This document shows, piece after piece, positions 1 to 7,911 of a stretch of 25,075 nucleotides of DNA (positions are counted from its first letter, which is position 1; each line of letters begins with the position of its first letter). The stretch covers positions 1 to 25,075 of the forward strand of contig JAGWYI010000005.1 of NCBI GenBank assembly GCA_018969455.1, given 5' to 3'. A program made the translations under genes and the position numbers. Origin of the DNA: Bacteroidota bacterium (GTDB taxonomy: Bacteria > Bacteroidota > Bacteroidia > Chitinophagales > Saprospiraceae). The notes beneath the pieces are model-generated. The model did no database searches and was not told the origin of the DNA. It saw nothing but the letters and a program-made list of their open reading frames with translations.

Positions 1-2590
1 GCCCTATGGAAAGCAAATCGGGATCTGTGATGTGGGTAGATTCGGGTTGTTGGGCGGTTACAGCTGGCAGTTGGCGGTGATCGCCGATCAATACGAAGTG
101 CTGCACGCGCGATAAGAGCCCAATAATTTGAGGTTCAAGCAGTTGCGAGGCTTCATCGACAATAAGTCGTTGAAATTTTTTCAATTGGGCCAAACTATCA
201 TTTTGTGCATAAGATGCGACGGTGCTAACAAAAATCCGCTTGGAATCGAGCAAAGCGCGCAATTCGGCCCGGTTCTGAACATCTTCTACCTGCACCTGAA
301 GCAATTGATCGCGAAATCTTGGTGCAGTAGAGAAACGGGAGCCGATGCGCAGGTAGTGCTGTTTTACATGGGTTCCGATGGATTCAAGGGCTTCGCAAAT
401 TTCATCTACCGCCCGGTTGGTATAGGCCAGGAGAAGCAGGTTGTCTTGGGTGTTTTCCAGAATCCATTGGGCCAATTTTCGCAGCATCACACTGGTTTTG
501 CCCGTTCCTGGAGGCCCCCAGAGCAAAAAGAACCGATCGGAGCGTATAATTTTTTGAAAAACATCGTCGGGGCTGTTGTCCGAAACAGGGGGATGCTGAA
601 TGGCTTGCGGGGCGAGGAGCAAGGCCCGCTGCTCATTTGGGGCTTCGGCCCATTCAAACAAGCTTCGGTACATGTTGGCAAACCCTGTTTCAATTAAATC
701 GGGTTCAATGTGCCATAAACCTTGTGCTTCAAATGGTTTCAAATTGAACTGACGATACCGCAGTTGTACAGTTACCCACTCGGGTTCCAGAGCCGTTATG
801 GTACAGCGAATCACCTGATGGTCCAGAATGGTGTCTTCTGTTGAGCTCGCCGGGTACAATGCGGCAATATCGCCCACCCTAAAATTGGCAAGTGGGTTGG
901 TTTGGGCCGTTTTTCGGAACACAATAATCGGATCGGGTTGGTTGGCCCGGTTATCTACCAGTTCCAGATGGCTTAAAATGCTAAATTGTTGTTGCTTTTC
1001 TTCAAAGCTGCTGCGCCACAGGATGGCATGGCCTTGTGGCCGATCCTGATTTTCTTGTCCGGCCTTGGAAAGCCAGTGCTCACGGGCAATAAATCCTGTA
1101 AATGCATTAAAATACTTCCGTTCAAGCGGGCTTAAGCCTTGGTATGCTGTTTCAAAACGGGCGAAATCGCGTTTCAAAAAACCGCTTGCCTGTTCGCTGC
1201 GCAATCGTTCGAAAACAGGCACGACATCGGCGCCGGGCAGAATATTTGTCAAAATACGTTCCAGGCCCAGCAACTGGTTGCGTACTTGCAAAGCTTCCCA
1301 CTGCTCCGGCGCTACAGAGGGGGCAAATCGCAAAGGATTAATTTCTGCGCCGGAATATAATATGTATTTTATTGGATCTGTTTGCTTTCCATATACCGAT
1401 TGCACCAAGAGGTCGTATAAAAGCGTTTGGGTAAAATGACTGCGCTGGATGCCGTAAGCGTTGGGCTTAAATGGTGTACCGCTTTTTAATTCCAATATGG
1501 CTGCTCGGCTTTCCGTTTTGTACAACAGGTCGAGTCGGCCCTGAATGCCATATATTTCGCTGAAAAATGTGGGCTCAAGCATGCAATCGCTTGGGTCAAT
1601 TCCCTCCTTCGCCAAGCCGCCTTTGGCCATATTTTGAAGATTCAGGTAATGTTTCTGGGCTTTTTGAGCCAGATTGCGCACGGCCTGATCGCTCATGGCC
1701 GCGTAAACGAAGGGGTATTGTCGGAATGTTTCACGAAACAAGGATTGCCAAGACAAATCGGGCTCGTTGAGCAGGCGATCAAGGAAAAAGTTGGCAATAT
1801 TTCCCAGTAAAATGGCATCTGTTGTTTCGTGAGGTAAAAATTTGCGTACCAAATAGGCCAATGGAGTGATTCCGGTGTCCTTAAAACACTCCGAAATGGC
1901 CGAAACATCCATCAAATAATCGGGTTCGATGATAAAAATGCGCGGGCGATAGGCTCCGTTTCGGTCTATTTCAACCTCCAACAGGTTGAGCGTCACCGGA
2001 AACCGGAAAATTTTCCGAATGGATTGAATCGTAGGGTTGAAATTTTCATTCCGGGCATCCAATCCGTAACAAACCGCCACTGTATGGGCCGGGTTTTCTG
2101 CGTCAATGGCCAAAAAGTGGCCTGCATCAGGTCGATCTTCCAGGGCCAGCACCCTCGCCTTGGCCTTGTACTCCCAACTGGTCGTTTCGGTTTGTTGAAA
2201 CTGAGGATCATCCAAAGGAAGGCAAATGCGGGAAACTTCCGCCGGGATAGCCATTTGGCTGCTGGCAAGTACGGTGTGTGAAAGGGCAGAATAGCCCATT
2301 TTTACATCGAATTCGGATACTGATTCACCCCGACGGGCCGAGCCGGCCCGTTTCCGCAATCGGTGTACCCAATACAAAAGTGAAGCTGTGAGTTGATTTT
2401 GGTAACCTGCATAACTGATGCGGGCAAACAAAGTGCTAAATGTGAGTTGTTCTTTTCGGGTGAGCTCAATGAACAGTTTTTCCTGCAATTCGGCCAAGGC
2501 AAGTACCCGATCCCGGGACGTCCAGGTATCATGGGTGGCAATTTTGTAAATTTCCCGGTAAAAAAGTTCGGCCGCTTCTGGCAACAACAT
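1..2590 (-). CDS. Dna2-like PD-(D/E)XK nuclease / SF1B helicase, C-terminus cut by window edge
   Basis: The 863 visible residues start at ATG 2590; an in-frame TGA lies about 35 bases upstream and no other start fits. Residues 1 to about 250 are unrecognised. A RecB/Cas4-type nuclease core follows: GRLD (351-354), ELK (367-369) and QTLLY (388-392, the QxxxY motif). No cysteine cluster like the iron-sulfur site of Cas4 or Dna2 is apparent. Residues about 570-615 look like a beta-rich 1B-type insertion. The helicase begins at Walker A GPPGTGKTS (692-700), then motif Ia AYTNRAVDE (722-730), motif II VDEASQ (811-816) and motif III GDHRQLPAV (836-844), typical of the UPF1/Dna2 branch of SF1. The later motifs (IV-VI) lie beyond the left edge. 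The expected activity is ATP-driven DNA unwinding coupled to cleavage, in repair, replication or possibly defence; the exact role is inference. It is transcribed divergently from the membrane protein at 2683. Confidence 0.88.
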   Translation of the reverse strand, partial: MLLPEAAELFYREIYKIATHDTWTSRDRVLALAELQEKLFIELTRKEQLTFSTLFARISYAGYQNQLTASLLYWVHRLRKRAGSARRGESVSEFDVKMGYSALSHTVLASSQMAIPAEVSRICLPLDDPQFQQTETTSWEYKAKARVLALEDRPDAGHFLAIDAENPAHTVAVCYGLDARNENFNPTIQSIRKIFRFPVTLNLLEVEIDRNGAYRPRIFIIEPDYLMDVSAISECFKDTGITPLAYLVRKFLPHETTDAILLGNIANFFLDRLLNEPDLSWQSLFRETFRQYPFVYAAMSDQAVRNLAQKAQKHYLNLQNMAKGGLAKEGIDPSDCMLEPTFFSEIYGIQGRLDLLYKTESRAAILELKSGTPFKPNAYGIQRSHFTQTLLYDLLVQSVYGKQTDPIKYILYSGAEINPLRFAPSVAPEQWEALQVRNQLLGLERILTNILPGADVVPVFERLRSEQASGFLKRDFARFETAYQGLSPLERKYFNAFTGFIAREHWLSKAGQENQDRPQGHAILWRSSFEEKQQQFSILSHLELVDNRANQPDPIIVFRKTAQTNPLANFRVGDIAALYPASSTEDTILDHQVIRCTITALEPEWVTVQLRYRQFNLKPFEAQGLWHIEPDLIETGFANMYRSLFEWAEAPNEQRALLLAPQAIQHPPVSDNSPDDVFQKIIRSDRFFLLWGPPGTGKTSVMLRKLAQWILENTQDNLLLLAYTNRAVDEICEALESIGTHVKQHYLRIGSRFSTAPRFRDQLLQVQVEDVQNRAELRALLDSKRIFVSTVASYAQNDSLAQLKKFQRLIVDEASQLLEPQIIGLLSRVQHFVLIGDHRQLPAVTAQQPESTHITDPDLLSIG

Positions 2591-2635
2591 AAATTTGCTT
2601 ACGCTTTGGATTTTTTGCCTTCAAATAAAGGATTG

Positions 2636-2665
2636 CAAAGATGTCCATTTTATTTAGCCTCTCAA
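2636..2665 (-). promoter_or_regulatory. Bacteroidota-type promoter for the nuclease-helicase
   Basis: On the minus strand TTG (2665-2663) is followed after 19 bases by CATCTTTG (2643-2636), one mismatch from the Bacteroidota -7 consensus TAnnTTTG and at the usual spacing. Transcription would begin about 40 bases before ATG 2590. The element overlaps an upstream in-frame ATG (2641) of the plus-strand gene, which supports the later start at 2683 for that gene. Confidence 0.5.
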
Positions 2666-2682
2666 TCTTTCAAAACACCTCT

Positions 2683-3147
2683 ATGCTCCAACAAAGCTTT
2701 AAAGTTTACTGGCGATCCCTGCGTATCATCTATTGGGCCTTGTTTGCAGTGCAATTATTGTTTGCATTGGCCGTTTCCCGGCTTCGGCCGCATATGGATT
2801 GGAGCGCTTTGCAGGTAATCCCATCGCCCTATATTTTAATGACTGTGTGTTCTGTGATTTTTCTGGGTGCATTGGCGATGTATTTTACCTTGCTGAAAAG
2901 GGCGCGCGGGGAAGTTGATCTGGATGCAAAACTTAATGGATATCGCACCGCATCGTTGGTTCAATGGGCCATGTTGGAAGGGGCCACCCTGCTTCAAGTA
3001 CTTAATTACATGGCATTCAACGATTCTTTGAATAGGACTTTTTTGGGTATATTGCTTTTCAGCTTTACAATACGCCGACCATCCAAGCCAGATATGATTT
3101 ACCGGCTGCAATTGAATGAGTTGGAACAGGCTGAATTGGATTTGTAG
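2683..3147 (+). CDS. Small integral membrane protein, function unknown
   Basis: This is a protein of 154 residues if started at ATG 2683. An in-frame ATG at 2641 would add 14 residues, but that stretch overlaps the likely helicase promoter and looks less natural. Four hydrophobic segments are visible: LRIIYWALFAVQLLFALAV near the start, ILMTVCSVIFLGALAMYF, a third around SLVQWAMLEGATLLQVLNY, and a short fourth FLGILLFSF. They are followed by a charged tail ending in ELEQAELDL. No catalytic motif is seen. Similar short four-helix proteins of unknown function are common in Bacteroidota. The stop codon lies three bases from the stop of the convergent acidic protein. I do not recognise a function. 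Confidence 0.7.
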   Translation: MLQQSFKVYWRSLRIIYWALFAVQLLFALAVSRLRPHMDWSALQVIPSPYILMTVCSVIFLGALAMYFTLLKRARGEVDLDAKLNGYRTASLVQWAMLEGATLLQVLNYMAFNDSLNRTFLGILLFSFTIRRPSKPDMIYRLQLNELEQAELDL

Positions 3148-3150
3148 TGC

Positions 3151-3639
3151 TTAAGTTAAGGCCGTCAGCACATCCACAATGGTTTTCAAGGCAATAAAAA
3201 TCGGCTCACGACCTTCACGGGTAACCAGTGAGGCCAGATCATCTTCATCTTCCAAAACAGCCTCTTCCGCAAACGCCAATAATTCTTCCTGCAAATAATC
3301 TTCAAAAAATGCATCCAGGCGGTCGCGAAAGTTAGATGCCGTTTGGTGCTCCAGAATTTCATAATTTCGTTCTTCCGCTTCGCCAATTTGATCCTCTGAT
3401 ACCGCTTCCAATTTGCCACCGGCAACTTTCGTAATGGCAGTCCAGGTGATCAAAGCTAAATATTGCAAAAATCCCTTTTCGTCTTCAGTTAGGAGGTCAA
3501 AATGTTCGCTAAACAACCAGGCAAACATCACGGGTTGGGCCTCAGAAAAAGCCTCCATTTGCTGCTCGTATTGGGTGTCGCTGAGCTTGTCTAGCGCATC
3601 AATCACATCATTTATTACTTGTTCGGAAACAAACTTCAT
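3151..3639 (-). CDS. Acidic helical protein of unknown function
   Basis: This 162-residue soluble protein is strongly acidic, with clusters such as EEAVLEDEDDLASL near residue 125, and is predicted by eye to be mostly helical. There is no signal peptide, no membrane segment and no motif I recognise. The start at ATG 3639 is supported by a consensus promoter about 42 bases upstream. It converges on the membrane protein at 2683-3147 and is divergent from the glutamine amidotransferase. The length, clean start and good promoter argue for a real gene rather than a shadow ORF. Confidence 0.72.
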   Translation of the reverse strand: MKFVSEQVINDVIDALDKLSDTQYEQQMEAFSEAQPVMFAWLFSEHFDLLTEDEKGFLQYLALITWTAITKVAGGKLEAVSEDQIGEAEERNYEILEHQTASNFRDRLDAFFEDYLQEELLAFAEEAVLEDEDDLASLVTREGREPIFIALKTIVDVLTALT

Positions 3640-3681
3640 ATTTAACGTTTTGACTGTCAGGTGATATTAATAAAATGGCTG

Positions 3682-3715
3682 CAAAAGTACAGAATTCTTC
3701 CCGGTTAGGGGCAAA
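3682..3715 (-). promoter_or_regulatory. Consensus Bacteroidota promoter for the acidic protein gene
   Basis: Minus strand: TTTG (3715-3712), 22-base spacer, then TACTTTTG (3689-3682), a perfect match to the TAnnTTTG -7 element. It sits in the divergent gap between the acidic protein and the glutamine amidotransferase, with a predicted leader of about 35 bases. Confidence 0.65.
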
Positions 3716-3782
3716 TTCAGTCAGATAAATCCGATCTTAGCTCAACATCCTGATTTACATTCACCAAATTTGCCCTGAATTT

Positions 3783-4586
3783 ATGTTGCGTGCTGCTTTG
3801 CTCGATTTATACAACGGCGAATCCAATCGAGGCATTCCCATGTTGAAAAAGATAATGTCTCAATATGCCAATGTATTAACATTTGAACAATTTGATGTTC
3901 GGGCAAAAAATGAAATTCCGGATTTATCCTTCGACATTTATGTGTTCTCTGGCGGACCGGGCGACCCTTTGTTGAATGATGGGCCCTGGTTTGAGCCCTT
4001 ATTTGCTTTGTTTGGCAAGTTGTGGGACTGGAATTTGAAAGAAGAACCTAAAAAACACTGTTTTTTTATTTGCCATTCTTTTCAGATGGCCTGCCATCAT
4101 TTTCAATTGGGCGCTGTCACGCAACGTTATAAGATGTCGTTTGGCACCTATCCGGTGCATCGCACGGCTGCCGGTAAACACGAGCCTGTTTTTGAAGGCC
4201 TGCCCGATCCTTTTTATATTGCCGATTTTAGACGATATCAGGTGGTTCAACCCAATATGGAGTGTATTAAAGCCATGGGCGCCCAAATTTTATGCCTGGA
4301 GAAACTGCGGCCCCATGTGGAACACGAACGCGCCCTCATGGCCATTCGCTTCAGCCCCTGGATGATTGGCACCCAGTTTCACCCCGAGGCCGATCCGGAA
4401 GGCTTATTGAGCTATTTTATGGAACCCGAGCGAAAAAAATCCATCGTGGATGAACACGGCCCGGCGCGCTACGACCGCATGATCCGGGATTTGGCCAATC
4501 CGATGAAGATCCAGCGTACTTTTGATACGGTAATCCCAACTTTTTTGGAACACGCGGTCGAGCAACTTAGTATGATGCCTGCCTAA
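3783..4586 (+). CDS. Class I glutamine amidotransferase (GMP synthase-like GATase1)
   Basis: This 267-residue protein has the class I glutamine amidotransferase plan. The glycine-rich SGGPGDP (56-62) corresponds to the oxyanion-loop strand. The nucleophile is Cys97 in FFICHSFQM, and the catalytic dyad is His200 and Glu202 in TQFHPEAD. The nucleophile elbow is unusual: classical enzymes have GxCxGxQ, here it is FICHSFQ, so both flanking glycines are replaced. It stands alone without a synthetase domain, so the acceptor of the ammonia, if there is one, is unknown. The extra C-terminal region of about 60 residues (from 210) is helical and charged. A weak -7-like CAAATTTG (3765-3772) lies 10 bases before ATG 3783. 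Its stop is one base from that of the convergent permease. Confidence 0.85.
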   Translation: MLRAALLDLYNGESNRGIPMLKKIMSQYANVLTFEQFDVRAKNEIPDLSFDIYVFSGGPGDPLLNDGPWFEPLFALFGKLWDWNLKEEPKKHCFFICHSFQMACHHFQLGAVTQRYKMSFGTYPVHRTAAGKHEPVFEGLPDPFYIADFRRYQVVQPNMECIKAMGAQILCLEKLRPHVEHERALMAIRFSPWMIGTQFHPEADPEGLLSYFMEPERKKSIVDEHGPARYDRMIRDLANPMKIQRTFDTVIPTFLEHAVEQLSMMPA

Positions 4587-4587
4587 T

Positions 4588-5832
4588 TTATTCGTAACGC
4601 AGCGATTCGATGGGATCGAGCCGGGCGGCTTTCAGGGCGGGGTAAAAACCTGAAACAATGCCCACGATCATACAAAGAGTAAATCCGAGCAGCATCCATG
4701 CCCAGGGAATCAGAAAGGTTCCGCCCAGCAATGGGGTTACGATGTTTCCAATCAAAATACCCAAAATGATGCCCACAATACCGCCAATTTGGCAAATAAG
4801 AATGGCTTCTATCAAAAATTGAAGCAAAATGCTGCGGCTGGTTGCACCCAATGCTTTGTAAATTCCGATTTCACGGGTGCGCTCGGTTACGCTTACGAGC
4901 ATGATATTCATCAGGCCAATGGCTGCTCCCAGCAGGGTCATCAAGCCAATGGCAATGGTGGCCAGACGTAAATTGGTGGTATTTTCTTTCAAAATTCCGA
5001 TCAGACTGTCGCTCGATTCAATTTCGAAGTTTTCCGCCTCGCCCGGGCGCAAACCCCGAATTTGCCGGAACAATCCAATGGCTTCCGATTGGGCATTGGT
5101 CATGTCGGCGCCATTTTCCACAGCAACCAGCAAAAAATAATCGCGGTCTTCACTGTCTCCAAAAATGGTTTTTACGTTGATCAACGGCGCATACACTTTA
5201 CGATCATCTGATTCGTTCATGGTTGATCCCTTGGAGGCCATGATGCCAATTACACGGTATTTGTTATTGTTGACCGATATAATTTGTCCGAGTGCTTTTT
5301 CTGTTTTGCCGTCAAACAGAATTTTTACAATTTCCGACCCGATTATGGCATTGGGAGTGCCCGCATCCACTTCAGGTTTGGTGAAATTACGGCCCATTGC
5401 AATGTCTAAACCTTTTACATCTAGGAAGTTTTCATCAATGCCGTTGAATATGACGTTCGGATTTGACTTTTTATCCTTGAATTTTACCGTGGCCTGGCCC
5501 GTTCCATACAAGCCAACTGCTACCTTTGCCGGAAAGTTGAATCGTTCTTTGAAACCTGTGGCTTCCTTGAACGAAATGGCTTTGGCCGGTTTTTCTCGAT
5601 GGCCCTGCCGGTGCCCTTTCCCTTCGTTCCACTTGCGTTCAATGGAAAAAGAATTGGCGCCCAATCCGCTGAAATTGTCGTTCAGAGAATAGGCAATGGC
5701 ATCAATGGCTGTGAGAATGCCCACCAATGCCATGATGCCAAATGCAATAATGAGCAGGGTGAGTACCGAACGCAACAAATTGGCGCGGATGTTCTGGTAG
5801 GCCATGCTGAAAATTTCCTGGAGCGGCATCAT
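4588..5832 (-). CDS. MacB/FtsX-type ABC transporter permease
   Basis: A 414-residue permease of the MacB family, started at ATG 5832 (ATG 5829 is equally possible; a TTG 19 codons earlier is unlikely because it lies upstream of the -7 element). It begins with an amphipathic stretch (PLQEIFSMAYQNIRANLLRS) and a first membrane helix (LTLLIIAFGIMALVGILTAI). A periplasmic MacB_PCD-like domain of about 225 residues follows. Three C-terminal helices carry the FtsX signature TERTREIGIYKALGATSRS and end with FYPALKAARLDPIESLRYE. Members form homodimers with a LolD/MacB-type ATPase to move lipoproteins, peptides or macrolides or to drive envelope mechanics. No ATPase gene lies next to it in the window, so the partner must be encoded elsewhere. 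It converges on the amidotransferase and is divergent from pgeF. Confidence 0.92.
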   Translation of the reverse strand: MMPLQEIFSMAYQNIRANLLRSVLTLLIIAFGIMALVGILTAIDAIAYSLNDNFSGLGANSFSIERKWNEGKGHRQGHREKPAKAISFKEATGFKERFNFPAKVAVGLYGTGQATVKFKDKKSNPNVIFNGIDENFLDVKGLDIAMGRNFTKPEVDAGTPNAIIGSEIVKILFDGKTEKALGQIISVNNNKYRVIGIMASKGSTMNESDDRKVYAPLINVKTIFGDSEDRDYFLLVAVENGADMTNAQSEAIGLFRQIRGLRPGEAENFEIESSDSLIGILKENTTNLRLATIAIGLMTLLGAAIGLMNIMLVSVTERTREIGIYKALGATSRSILLQFLIEAILICQIGGIVGIILGILIGNIVTPLLGGTFLIPWAWMLLGFTLCMIVGIVSGFYPALKAARLDPIESLRYE

Positions 5833-5868
5833 AATCCGAAAATGGGCGTTTTTAATGAAACAAGTGCC

Positions 5869-5876
5869 CAAAAATA
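5869..5876 (-). promoter_or_regulatory. Bacteroidota -7 element for the MacB-type permease
   Basis: Minus strand TATTTTTG matches TAnnTTTG perfectly and ends 36 bases before ATG 5832. No clear -33 TTG is at the usual distance. Its position supports ATG 5832/5829 over the upstream TTG. Confidence 0.45.
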
Positions 5877-5955
5877 AAGCATATTTCAACTGAAGGCCCC
5901 TGATTTGGAAGCAGGCTGTTTAATATTCGATCAAAAGGACAAATTTCAAGACAGA

Positions 5956-6717
5956 ATGTCGACAAACCTTATATCCCGGACATACATTCCGGCCATTTTT
6001 CAAACAATTCCAAGCCTTAAAGCAGGACAAAGCACCCGTTGGGGGGGCGTCAGCCCTGCGCCATTTGCCAGTTTCAACATGGGGCTAAGCACCGGCGACA
6101 ACCCGGAAAATGTGCTGGAAAACCGCCGCCGCTTTTGTGAAGATTTGGGATTTTCACTCGATCAACTCGCCTTGTCTTCCCAGGTACATGGCGCTGAAAT
6201 CTGGACTACCACCGCACCGGGTCTTAACAAAGGCTTTGATGCCATCGTGACAGATGCCTCCGGGGTGCTTATTTCGGTCTCTATTGCCGATTGTACCCCG
6301 ATTCTGATTGCCGACCCGCGTACGCGCGCACTGGCCGCTGTACATGCAGGCTGGAGGGGTACGGCGGCAAAACTGGTGGAAAAAACCTTGCATCAAATGC
6401 AAATTTTATTTGGTACCAAACCGGAAGATTGTCTGGCATACATCGGAGCCTGCATTGCGTATGATGCATTTGAAGTGGGACCGGAAGTGGCTGAACTGTT
6501 TGATTCAAGTTTCAAACGCTTTGATGCCCACCGTGACCGTTTTTTTGTCGATTTAAAAGTGGCCAATCGGGCACAATTGACCGATCATGGGGTAAAACTG
6601 GAAAATATTGAAACTTCTCCGTACTGCACGGTGTTGCATGGTACAGATTATTTTTCCTATCGGGCAGAATTAGGCCAAACCGGCAGAATGCTCTGTGCAA
6701 TCGGGTGGGAAAAATAG
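5956..6717 (+). CDS. pgeF: Peptidoglycan editing factor PgeF (YfiH/laccase-domain family)
   Basis: A 253-residue protein of the multicopper-oxidase-like DUF152/YfiH family. The zinc/copper ligand motifs are all present: SQVHGAE (His78), ADCTPI (Cys113) and AVHAGWRGT (His130), followed by GACI and the C-terminal FFSYR and TGRM. The E. coli homologue is reported to hydrolyse mis-incorporated L-Ser muropeptide precursors; other members act as purine nucleoside phosphorylases or were called polyphenol oxidases. I chose ATG 5956 because the ORF extension upstream to 5905 shows no family-like residues. It leads a same-strand run with smpB and a PAP2-like membrane protein, although smpB has its own promoter. 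Confidence 0.93.
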   Translation: MSTNLISRTYIPAIFQTIPSLKAGQSTRWGGVSPAPFASFNMGLSTGDNPENVLENRRRFCEDLGFSLDQLALSSQVHGAEIWTTTAPGLNKGFDAIVTDASGVLISVSIADCTPILIADPRTRALAAVHAGWRGTAAKLVEKTLHQMQILFGTKPEDCLAYIGACIAYDAFEVGPEVAELFDSSFKRFDAHRDRFFVDLKVANRAQLTDHGVKLENIETSPYCTVLHGTDYFSYRAELGQTGRMLCAIGWEK

Positions 6718-6735
6718 AAAGAAAGGAAAATTATT

Positions 6736-6743
6736 TATCTTTG
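6736..6743 (+). promoter_or_regulatory. Bacteroidota -7 element for smpB
   Basis: TATCTTTG matches TAnnTTTG exactly and ends 14 bases before ATG 6758, so the smpB leader would be very short (about 8 bases). No clear -33 element is seen in the purine-rich upstream stretch. It also supports ATG 6758 over the in-frame ATG at 6695, which lies within pgeF. Confidence 0.55.
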
Positions 6744-6757
6744 GCGGCTTTTTGGCT

Positions 6758-7234
6758 ATGGCGAAGGAAAAAAAGAAAATAAAAGTTGAAATTAAGAACC
6801 GGCGTGCCGCTTTCGAATACCATTTCGAGCAGGAGTATGATGCAGGTATGATCCTTACCGGTACTGAAATCAAGAGCATCCGGGCAGGCAATGCCAACCT
6901 GAATGATGCTTATTGCTTGATTGAAAATGGCGAATTGTGGGTGCGAAATATGTATATCGCTGTGTATGAGCACGGAACTGATAACAACCACGAACCCCGT
7001 CGTGCCCGAAAATTGTTGTTGCGAAAACCTGAATTGCGCAAGCTGGAACGAAAAGCCAAAGAAAAAGGATATACCATCGTTCCATATTTGCTCTTCATCA
7101 ATGAACGTGGTTTTGCCAAGCTTACCATAGAATTGGCCACCGGAAAAAAATCATTCGACAAACGCGAAACCATCAAGAATCGCGACAACAAACGCAGTCT
7201 GGATCAATTGAAAAAACGATATAGCACGGTTTAA
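6758..7234 (+). CDS. smpB: SsrA-binding protein SmpB
   Basis: A 158-residue protein of usual SmpB length. SmpB binds the tRNA-like domain of tmRNA and delivers it to stalled ribosomes for trans-translation. Diagnostic features are NRRAAFEYHFEQEYDAG near residue 12, LTGTEIKSIRAGNANLNDAY (the family signature), the central YEHGTDNNHEPRRARKLLL, and the basic C-terminal tail KRETIKNRDNKRSLDQLKKR, which in the family occupies the mRNA channel. The start at ATG 6758 removes 21 unconserved residues of an overlapping extension and is preceded by a good -7 element. The gene begins 40 bases after pgeF, and the next gene starts 6 bases after its stop. The tmRNA gene itself is not in the window. Confidence 0.97.
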   Translation: MAKEKKKIKVEIKNRRAAFEYHFEQEYDAGMILTGTEIKSIRAGNANLNDAYCLIENGELWVRNMYIAVYEHGTDNNHEPRRARKLLLRKPELRKLERKAKEKGYTIVPYLLFINERGFAKLTIELATGKKSFDKRETIKNRDNKRSLDQLKKRYSTV

Positions 7235-7240
7235 AACCTG

Positions 7241-7903
7241 ATGAATAAAGGATTTGCATTGTTTCTCTCCTTTTTAGGCCACCCCTTGCTGGTGCTTTTT
7301 TACATGCTGGTGCTGCTGCTGGCCTGCAATCCGTTCATGTTTGGCGTTCGAACCATGGCCGAGCCTAAGGCGGTCATCCTGATGGTATCGGTTTTTGCAA
7401 TTACGGTATTGATTCCAGGATTTGGCGTGGCCTTGATGCGGCCCCTCGGGCTCATTAAAAGCCTACATTTAGAGGATCGACAAGATCGAACGGGGCCTTA
7501 CATCATTACGGGCGTTTTTTATTTGTGGCTGGTAAAAAACCTGCTTTCCCTGGGATATTTGCCTGATTTGTTTGTGAAATTTGCAATGGGCGCCACCATT
7601 AGCCTGTTTTTGGCCTTTTTTATCAATATTTTTCTGAAGGTAAGTGCGCACGCTGCCGGAATGGGCGGATTGGTTGCGATGTTGCTTATGACACAATGGT
7701 CTTATCCAAATGTAAATTTGGAAATTCCGGCATTGGGAGGGATGTTTTTCCTTAATTTTAAAATTATAGTGGTAATGGGCATCCTGTTGGCTGGCTTGGT
7801 TGGCACTGCACGCCTGGCCCTGAAAGCGCACACCAGCCTGGAACTATACCTCGGTTATGCCGTTGGCATGGTGGCACTTGTAATTGGCGCTTCGGTTGTT
7901 TAG
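7241..7903 (+). CDS. Integral membrane protein, PAP2-like without clear catalytic residues
   Basis: A 220-residue protein with about six hydrophobic segments. It resembles a Bacteroidota family sometimes annotated as PAP2 (phosphatidic acid phosphatase)-related. The loop SLHLEDRQDRTGPYIITG, the segment KVSAHAAGMGGLVA and the segment GTARLALKAHTSLELYLGYA sit where PAP2 enzymes have KX6RP, PSGH and SRX5HX3D. Here the middle motif reads SAHAAG rather than PSGH and the last reads ARLALKAHTSLE, so activity is uncertain. It starts 6 bases after smpB and is probably co-transcribed with it. Its stop lies 8 bases from the stop of the convergent hydrolase. The family assignment is from memory of the motif pattern. 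Confidence 0.72.
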   Translation: MNKGFALFLSFLGHPLLVLFYMLVLLLACNPFMFGVRTMAEPKAVILMVSVFAITVLIPGFGVALMRPLGLIKSLHLEDRQDRTGPYIITGVFYLWLVKNLLSLGYLPDLFVKFAMGATISLFLAFFINIFLKVSAHAAGMGGLVAMLLMTQWSYPNVNLEIPALGGMFFLNFKIIVVMGILLAGLVGTARLALKAHTSLELYLGYAVGMVALVIGASVV

Positions 7904-7911
7904 CGGTATTC

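Noticed and set aside
128..697. 189-codon plus-strand ORF at the left end
   Set aside because: It is antisense to the helicase Walker A to motif III region, which is unmistakably coding on the minus strand.
5165..5692. 175-codon plus-strand ORF opposite the MacB-type permease
   Set aside because: It is antisense to the periplasmic domain of a clear permease and has no promoter or family resemblance.
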